From the IMG/VR virus record IMGVR_UViG_3300025099_000044, positions 1-42,905 of that record: a DNA stretch of 42,905 nucleotides, one strand, 5' to 3'. Under the pieces are notes generated by a model. That model was not told the DNA's origin. It was given only the letters and a program-made list of their open reading frames with translations, and searched no databases. The translations under genes were made by a program, and so were the position numbers. Source of the stretch: a virus. Of the stretch, positions 21,754 through 28,200 are shown piece by piece (position 1 is the stretch's first letter; the number at the start of each line of letters is the position of its first letter).

Positions 21754-22088
21754 TATCTAGTTACCTCAGGAGTTACCGTAATATTTCCTTCCATTAATCT
21801 GGTTACAGTTCCTGAGCCACTAGTAATTTCTATGTCGTAAACATATACTCCTTCTTCTATGGAAGCAGTGGTGGTAGCCGTCATAGTTAGAAGTATCTTC
21901 CCACCTGAAGCATCATTAACTGTACACGTAAAGGTGCCTGCCACCGTACTCGAATCGTGGGTGGATCGCATTTTAGACGCAACCGAGTAGCCTGATAGAC
22001 TCATTGCCGAGCCGTTTTCTTTAACCGTTAGTTGTCGGCTGAATGTGGCTCCCTGTTCTAATATAAAGTTGTAAGTTCCTGCTGCCAT
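21753..22088 (-). CDS. Ig-like/BppU-like small structural protein, first gene of the fibre operon
   Basis: The 111-aa product (MAAGTYNFILEQGATFSRQL) begins with the EQGATFSRQLTVKENG pattern found in N-terminal domains of baseplate/upper-fibre proteins. It continues as alternating beta-strands (KILLTMTATTTASIEEGVYVYDIEI) and ends GNITVTPEVTR, consistent with an Ig-like or jelly-roll fold. It is preceded by GGAGA and a perfect promoter (22113-22141) with a leader of about 18 bases, so it opens the fibre operon. It probably links the fibres to the tail; this is inferred from family pattern and position. Confidence 0.78.
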   Translation of the reverse strand: MAAGTYNFILEQGATFSRQLTVKENGSAMSLSGYSVASKMRSTHDSSTVAGTFTCTVNDASGGKILLTMTATTTASIEEGVYVYDIEITSGSGTVTRLMEGNITVTPEVTR

Positions 22089-22112
22089 AATATATAATTC
22101 TCCATTTATAAC

Positions 22113-22141
22113 ATTATACCAAAAAGTAAGGTAGTTGTCAA
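22113..22141 (-). promoter_or_regulatory. Consensus sigma70 promoter of the fibre operon
   Basis: Read on the minus strand, TTGACA (22141-22136) and TATAAT (22118-22113) are 17 bases apart and TGG precedes the -10. All core positions match consensus. Transcription should begin near 22106, followed by GGAGA and the ATG at 22088. The spacer shares its CTTA-N-TTTTTGG half with the promoter at 876-904 (12 of 17 spacer bases identical). The site lies in the only non-coding gap (22089-22172) of this region, between two convergently spaced structural genes. Confidence 0.85.
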
Positions 22142-22172
22142 GAAATATTTTCTGTAGGGGGTTAGGTATTCC

Positions 22173-22364
22173 CTAAGGCTTTGGGTATTTGTCTTTTATA
22201 GACTTTCTATGTAAATAGAAGTTTGAAGTTTTTGCTGTTTCTCCAAATTTACCCGCAACAATATCTTGGTACAATATATCTAATTGTTCCCCAAAATACC
22301 AATAAGCTTGGGCTCTCTTTTTTGCGTAGTCGTCTCCGCCTTTATTAACCGATAATGTTATCAT
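22173..22364 (-). CDS. Hypothetical small protein, 63 aa
   Basis: The frame is open to 22385, but the ATG at 22364 (MITLSVNKGGDDYAKKRAQA) is taken because the earlier one lies deeper in the upstream gene. The product is a helical, basic protein with AYWYFGEQLDILYQDI and FYLHRKSIKDKYPKP. Proteins of this size with a QLDxLYxDI-type helix occur beside phage tail genes. It overlaps the upstream gene by 20 bases. A gap of about 84 bases containing the fibre promoter follows its stop. Confidence 0.6.
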   Translation of the reverse strand: MITLSVNKGGDDYAKKRAQAYWYFGEQLDILYQDIVAGKFGETAKTSNFYLHRKSIKDKYPKP

Positions 22365-22800
22365 ATAAATACTCGTCTGATGCATTAAATTGCATTCCTA
22401 TTCTTCTATAGGTGGGTTTTGTAAATACTACACCATAGAGTCCAACTTCCGTTGCTTTAACTCTAAGTGTACCGCTTGAATCCATGTCCCCTTTAGCAAC
22501 GCCATCTATTGAAATAGATGTGCCAGCAGGAACGCCTGTGAAATCTATATAATCTGTACCATTTGCAGACATATAAGATTTGCTTTGTGTTATTGAGAAC
22601 TCGGTTAAATCACCAAGTGTAAAAGTAATACCATCGCTATCAATAATAGCATATTTTCTATAGGTATCCTGGAAATCTGTGTCGCTTTTAGCAATTTTAT
22701 AACCAGACCTGTTGTAACTACTCCAATCGGAAGCTACATACTTCAAACCAGGGTGGCTTGCCGCAATCTCAAATGTTGTTGTGTTATATTCAATAACCAT
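22345..22800 (-). CDS. Hypothetical structural-region protein, 151 aa
   Basis: The product (MVIEYNTTTFEIAASHPGLK) has an N-terminal beta region and a middle AIIDSDGITFTLGDLTEFS. An Ig-like segment follows (GVPAGTSISIDGVAKGDM... GLYGVVFTKP), which looks like a small carbohydrate-binding or bacterial Ig-like domain in phage structural proteins. The start overlaps the Cys-rich gene's stop. It is probably a minor tail or fibre-associated protein. No catalytic motif is visible. Confidence 0.65.
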   Translation of the reverse strand: MVIEYNTTTFEIAASHPGLKYVASDWSSYNRSGYKIAKSDTDFQDTYRKYAIIDSDGITFTLGDLTEFSITQSKSYMSANGTDYIDFTGVPAGTSISIDGVAKGDMDSSGTLRVKATEVGLYGVVFTKPTYRRIGMQFNASDEYLYDNIIG

Positions 22801-23186
22801 TAATTTTCTCCGTCATATATTAATTCATATTTTTTTGTTGCATATTTTTCTAATTCTGTGACCGCTACATCAGTATTGGTAAAATTTTTCTTATCAATCC
22901 AAAATCTAGCAATGTTTGGGTTGTTGTCCATTGGTTGTAGTACTACTCCTACTTTGTTGGGTTTTAAATTATCAGGTATAGTTTCATCTAACTGCCATGA
23001 ACATTTAAATTCTAAACAAAGACTTTGTTGCTTTGTCCCGTATATGTTGCAACCAGGTTTAGCACAATGTTTACACCAATCTCCTGTTGGAGTAAAATAA
23101 CCGTTCGGTTCAAACTCGTCTTCAGTAGGGGCAAATACGGTAGGTATTAATCTACAGCATTCACTACAATCTCCACAAGCTCTCAT
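22800..23186 (-). CDS. Cys-rich YkgJ-like putative metal-binding protein, 128 aa
   Basis: An N-terminal cluster MRACGDCSECCRLIP is followed by WCKHCAKPGCNIY and then LCLEFKCSW. This gives about ten cysteines in the first ~70 residues in the order used by the YkgJ/CxxCxxCC family (proteins that bind zinc or iron-sulphur clusters). The remaining half is a mixed alpha/beta tail with no cysteine. It overlaps the upstream MANRVLLG-type gene by four bases and sits among tail genes. An iron-dependent role linked to the 2OG/cupin oxygenases, or a structural metal site, are guesses only. Its chemical function in the family is not settled. Confidence 0.75.
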   Translation of the reverse strand: MRACGDCSECCRLIPTVFAPTEDEFEPNGYFTPTGDWCKHCAKPGCNIYGTKQQSLCLEFKCSWQLDETIPDNLKPNKVGVVLQPMDNNPNIARFWIDKKNFTNTDVAVTELEKYATKKYELIYDGEN

Positions 23187-23773
23187 CTCAACTCCAAATC
23201 ACAAAGAGCAACATATATACTCCGTTGACTTGTATCAGTACCAGGCCAATCACCTGCACTTAGACCCGTCATATTGTAATGAGCTTCTGTACCCGATGCA
23301 TAAACTGCTCTAGCTTCTGCTTGAATATTTATTTGAATTCTTCCCTGCGTTGTATCATAGTATGGAAAATGTCTATAACGAAAACCTTGAGAAGTTCTAT
23401 ATTCACCAATAGAAGTTGTATAATACGTAAATCCTACTGCATTTTGTGTATTATGATCCCCTCTAACTGAAGTTTGAATAAGAACCAGCGGGCATCTATC
23501 TGTAGATCCATCAGAAAATAGACTTCTATTATAATAGTGGTATACAAATAATACTCTATCAGTCGCTCCAAAAGTAACATTATAAGTTGCGTGATCTTTA
23601 ACTACAAGAGTTTTGCCTTCTTGCGAATCAATGCCTATTGTTGTATCTGCAATATCACTTCTAAATGCAAAATTATTATGAGTAGTTCCAGTAACATCTT
23701 GTCCTGGTTTTGATACCCATAAACCCCATTTACTAAGTCCGGCATGCTTTCCTAATAATACTCTATTTGCCAT
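23183..23773 (-). CDS. Tail-associated paralogue 1 of the MANRVLLG family, 196 aa
   Basis: The N-terminus MANRVLLGKHAGLSKWGLWV is shared with the two next genes, followed by VSKPGQDV and a beta-rich body (TYNVTFGATDRVLFVYHYY). Such proteins follow the central tail-tip genes in many marine siphoviruses and are considered virion surface proteins, though no enzymatic activity is evident. The body shows Arg and aromatic residues placed as in a globular beta-sandwich (SQGFRYRHFPYYDT). The start overlaps the neighbouring stop. Confidence 0.8.
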   Translation of the reverse strand: MANRVLLGKHAGLSKWGLWVSKPGQDVTGTTHNNFAFRSDIADTTIGIDSQEGKTLVVKDHATYNVTFGATDRVLFVYHYYNRSLFSDGSTDRCPLVLIQTSVRGDHNTQNAVGFTYYTTSIGEYRTSQGFRYRHFPYYDTTQGRIQINIQAEARAVYASGTEAHYNMTGLSAGDWPGTDTSQRSIYVALCDLELR

Positions 23774-24279
23774 TATACAGCCTCCGAATAAACAAGAACC
23801 TGTATAGATATATCATTACCTGTGCCACCCTCCCAATAAGGAGTTATACTAATTGTTCCAGTATTGCTACTATTAGTTATTCCAATTGTATAAGTAGGTA
23901 CAACAAAAGTATTTGAATAATCAATGGTACCACCATGTAATCCTATTTCTGCTGTTGCTCTTGCTACACCTGTTGTTTGAGAAACACATCTTACATCAAC
24001 CCATGAGTCTGTAGCGCTGGCAGTTGTACTAGCAAAACTTTGAGCAAAACACTTATTACCAAAAGAATTAAAAGTTTGATTAACAGCAGTATTATGGTAC
24101 GAATCCGTAAAGTTAAATTCTTTCCAAAAAAGTACTTGAATAGAAGAAGTTTGAGTAGCAGTACTAGAATCAAATATAAAATGATCATTATCACTACCTG
24201 TTACATCAACACCACCCTTAGATACGTATAAACCATATCCAAAAGTTGCGTGATCTCCTAATAGTACCCTGTTTGCCAT
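23773..24279 (-). CDS. Tail-associated paralogue 2 of the MANRVLLG family, 168 aa
   Basis: The N-terminus MANRVLLGDHATFGYGLYVS and the next VSKGGVDVTGSDNDHFIFDS parallel the other two family members. The body (VLFWKEFNFTDSYHNTA and a STIDYSNTF-like strand region) is a beta-rich fold of comparable size to paralogue 1 and to paralogue 3 without its Hint domain. A well-placed ribosome site is not obvious, but the gene is in the tight tail operon. It is a probable virion surface protein. Confidence 0.8.
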   Translation of the reverse strand: MANRVLLGDHATFGYGLYVSKGGVDVTGSDNDHFIFDSSTATQTSSIQVLFWKEFNFTDSYHNTAVNQTFNSFGNKCFAQSFASTTASATDSWVDVRCVSQTTGVARATAEIGLHGGTIDYSNTFVVPTYTIGITNSSNTGTISITPYWEGGTGNDISIQVLVYSEAV

Positions 24280-24288
24280 AATTTTTCC

Positions 24289-25290
24289 TTATTGATTAGT
24301 TTTTATTCTATATACAATTACTTTATAAGACTTTCCATGAATGCTTGATGGATAAGTCAAAGCATAATTACTATGATGAGAAGTAGTGTAATTCATAGTA
24401 TCACCGCTAGAAGCAGAATTATCTGCTGCACCAAAAATAGTTACACTAGAAGTAGTAACTCTTGCTCTAAATTCAGAGTATCTAATTTGGGCAAAACCTT
24501 TTCCACCGCCGGGTCCGCCGGGCATTCCACCAGGATTCCCACCCATAGCACCGCCACCGTTATGAACAAGTATATTATCTGCAAAATAATTCTGAAATTT
24601 GTCTATTTCTATATTAAATACGTGACTAGTCCCAGTTACTGTTTCTATTGTTTTAACTTTCTCATTAAGTAATTGATCTCCAATTTTTAATTTTCTCATC
24701 TGTGGTATAGGATATTCAGCACCCCAAACCATACAATCTCTATAATATTCATCTGGACTTACACAACTCCAACCTTTACCTACAACCCAAAAAGGGTGAC
24801 CAGAAGTTAGTCTTAAACCATTAACTTTAACAAAACTGTGTACTTCATGTAAACTTTGGTTTGATATATAACTTTCTACTTCTTGCCCTTCATTAGTGTC
24901 ATAACTAATAACTGCATCTCCGATTTGTAAATTCTGTATTTCTTGTTCTCCCTCTGGAGTTCTAACTAAAGTATCAGGTAAAAGACAACCACTGCCACCA
25001 CTTACTCTACCCCACCATGAAGGAATACTTTTAACAGTAGTTCCACTAAATTCTGTTATTTGTATATATGGAATATAAGCTAATCCAGTTATTGTTCCTG
25101 TCTGCGTCGGAGTACCAGAACCAGGAATTGTTAGAGTCATAATTTGATGTATTTGACCACTACCATAAGGCGTATTGGTGTTAAAAATTAAATTATTTCC
25201 CGTAGCAGATTTAACATCTTGACCACTCTTAGATACAAAAAGCCCATATCCTTCGGTGTTATGTTTTCCTAATAATACTCTGTTTGCCAT
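24289..25290 (-). CDS. Tail-associated paralogue 3 carrying an intein-like Hint (BIL) domain, 333 aa
   Basis: Residues 1-100 follow the MANRVLLG family (MANRVLLGKHNTEGYGLFVS). The sequence then runs into a Hint domain, residues 102-244, starting at Cys102 (block A: CLLPDTLVRTPEGEQEIQNL). It has block B TSGHPFWV and blocks F/G HVFNIEIDKFQNYFADN with terminal ILVHN. The next residue is Gly245, followed by a Gly-rich linker (GGGAMGGNPGGMPGG) and then the rest of the virion protein. Without the Hint domain the product would be about 190 aa, like its paralogues. Cys at +1 is absent, so classic splicing is not expected. Inteins with Gly at +1 resemble A-type bacterial intein-like domains that cleave. 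The gene sits right after the tail-tip gene. Confidence 0.85.
   Translation of the reverse strand: MANRVLLGKHNTEGYGLFVSKSGQDVKSATGNNLIFNTNTPYGSGQIHQIMTLTIPGSGTPTQTGTITGLAYIPYIQITEFSGTTVKSIPSWWGRVSGGSGCLLPDTLVRTPEGEQEIQNLQIGDAVISYDTNEGQEVESYISNQSLHEVHSFVKVNGLRLTSGHPFWVVGKGWSCVSPDEYYRDCMVWGAEYPIPQMRKLKIGDQLLNEKVKTIETVTGTSHVFNIEIDKFQNYFADNILVHNGGGAMGGNPGGMPGGPGGGKGFAQIRYSEFRARVTTSSVTIFGAADNSASSGDTMNYTTSHHSNYALTYPSSIHGKSYKVIVYRIKTNQ
24559..24987 (-). other. Hint/BIL domain coding segment (residues 102-244)
   Basis: The segment encodes one complete Hint fold of about 143 residues with the nucleophilic Cys102, TxxH (T162, H165) and terminal His243-Asn244. No homing endonuclease is inserted between blocks B and F, so it is a mini-Hint. 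The residue after Asn244 is Gly, which argues for self-cleavage rather than complete splicing, although A-type BIL domains can sometimes splice. Confidence 0.85.
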
Positions 25291-25292
25291 GA

Positions 25293-28200
25293 TTAACTAT
25301 CCGCTATTAAAATATAAGGTTGAGACGTTGTTGCTACTAATTCGATTCTTGCTCCACTACTATTTCCTAGTTTTAAAGCTCCTGCAGTAATAGTAGTAGC
25401 CCAACCATTTATAAGTTGGTTTGCAGGGGAATAGTTACTGACATTTCCTAAACCTACATTTGATGCTGTTGTTCCTGATCGTATAGTTGAAGTAGAATCA
25501 TTGTCTACATTTCCTAAACCAATATCAGTTGCAGTTAAAGATATTCTATTTGCATTAATAGAAACACTTCCAGCATTTACATCTGCGGCTGCATTACCAG
25601 AAGTTACTGGAGTGAAATTAATTTCATTAGCTGTAATTGAGTTACCAGTTATCTGACTTGCAGTAATACAATTAGCTGCTAAATTAGCGGTACTAACTGT
25701 GTTTGCTGCTATTTGACTTGCAGTAATACTCGATGCTGTAATTTTTCCACCATCAATAGTAGTAGTTCCTGCATTTACTACAGTAGCTGGATTATAGGTT
25801 GCTGAACCATCTGTTAAGTTATTACTTGAGAAAGTTACAAGACCACTAAATCCTATACCCTGAACAGAAGCTGAAAATGTTAAGTTGCTAGAAGCAGATG
25901 TTGCACTACCACCACCCGCAGTATCTTCTACAGCTGTAAAATATGAATACCAGTATTTGTTTGCGTTGCCTGCGGCAAAAGTTGGTGGAGTTAGTGACCA
26001 CCCACTTGTTAAACCATTAAAAGAGTTATTAGAAAAAGCATAAGAAGTTGCAGAAGGCGTATTTGGTTGACTAGCCGCACTTGCTTGATGATATACAAAA
26101 TGATTTACTCTTGCTTTACCTGAACTACCTGGACTACCTGGACTACCATCATCACCTGAGTCAGTTCTAAGAATTGTTACAGATGAAGTATATGTATTAT
26201 TTGCTCCTGAATCTCTTTCAGCTGTTGTAGATGTTACAGTAGCGGTTATTTGAACATTTGTATTACTACCCATATTCGCTTTACTTAAAACACGAGTATC
26301 CCCCGAACCTGTTAAAGTCACACTAGGACTAGTAGTAAAAACAACTGCCGCTGATAAATTATGTCTTCGAGCAGTAAAAGTTATATCATTAGGGCTTGAT
26401 ATATTTCCATCAGTATCAGACTTAAAGTTGTGTGAGTCAGCTTGAAGTATTACCTCAAATAAGCTACTAGGTATAACTGTGGTAGCGTTCGCAGAACCAT
26501 GAAAAGCACTATATAATACTTTTTGTTTGCCTCTTCTAAAAATACTTTTTTTATGTCTTATCCAATAGTATCTAGTAGCACCATCTAAACCTACATTATG
26601 TTGGAAAGTTGTTGCTGTACCTTTTACAGTTGCTAAAAGATTACCATATTGACTATTTGAAGTATTAAACCAAATTTCTGATTCACTACTTGCTTTTGTT
26701 CCACTAGCGTTTGTCCAACTTAAGTTAATAGAACCAACAGCTCCAGCACTTGCTGCCAAGTTACTCGGAGTTCCTGGTACTGCTTCAATTGGTGCTCTAA
26801 AGTCATCATTAAGTACACTAGGTAATCTTGGAGGTTGTATAGTATAAAAACTATCATCATATTCGTCTGCTGAAACAGTTACATTACAGTTTTCTTGAAA
26901 GTTTAAGTTTTTAATTCTAAATAGTTTACCTGACCAACCAAACTTAGTGTGTGATATTTTAATTGTATCACCCGCTTTAAGTAATAAACCTTTTGGACCC
27001 ATTGTAAAGTTTATAGACATACCAAACCGAGACTTTCTTAAAAAGTTCTCTACATTTATACGAGCATTAAAATAGTTAATTACAGAAGGTTGTGATAAAC
27101 TACCTTGTTTAACTATCATTTTGTCTGCTTTAAGCATATTTGAATCGTAGAAACTAACTGATTTACCCTTCCACTGAGATGCTGGCATTTCTATTTGAGA
27201 GTTTACAGTATTATACGCTTTTGATACACCTGCATCTTTTACAGATATATTACCTATAATATCAGATTCTGTAATATATCTAACATTTAACTCTGATCCT
27301 TTTGTATATCCTGTGTCTCCAGAATTTGCTATATCTGAAGCTATTGTATCTGTTGTTGTAGCTATATTTATTACATACTTGCCAGATTCAAAAGTTAACA
27401 TAGCGTTCATTTGTTGTAAGAAACCAGAAACGGTATCTAAGACAGATGAAGAAGTATCTACTGTTCCACAAGTCTGGTGTCTAGTAACCCATCTTTGATG
27501 ATGTTTTTCCCACCCTAAGTATCTCCAATATTTTACAAATGACATATCATATAAACTAAACACAACTGGATTCATATAAGAAACAGCATTACTTGCTGCT
27601 GTATTAGTTAAACTAATAGTTAATGATGTGCTACTTATTGTAGTAGACTTACTATTTGTGCTTCCTGATTGAGATATTTTATAAATAGGAAAGCTTGTTA
27701 AGTATGCCATACCATTTGTTGTTCCAGAGGTATGTGTAGGTTTAGTGCTTTTTGCTCCAGCACTTGTTACTCTATAATATCCCTTACTTGTATATATAAT
27801 ATCACCCACTTCATATGAGTGGCTATTTTTCATAAATTCTTTTGTAAAACTACCGAAACATTCTTCCATAACAACTTCGGTGGCACTACTAGTGGACGCT
27901 CGGACTCGACCCATAGTTAATATGTTTCCGCTAGTAGTGCCGTCTGAGGTCAGAACATATCTGTCTCCCGCAGTAGCTGATGCTGATGCTATATTTAGAG
28001 TTTGAGTTCCACGACTATCACAAACTCTTGCTGCATGTAACCAATCTGATTTCGATAAATCATTATTAGCATCTAATCCTTTTCCGTAAACTTTAGAAGT
28101 CATATAATCCATTAACTGCATAGTAGGGTTAATGGTTACTCTTAAATCTGGTCTTGAGAATATTTTATATTTATAAGTTACTCCTGATCTTTCAGCTGGT

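Noticed and set aside
22141-22175. Possible terminator (5-bp stem) between the 63-aa gene and the fibre promoter
   Set aside because: The stem is short and is not followed by a run of T on the minus strand.
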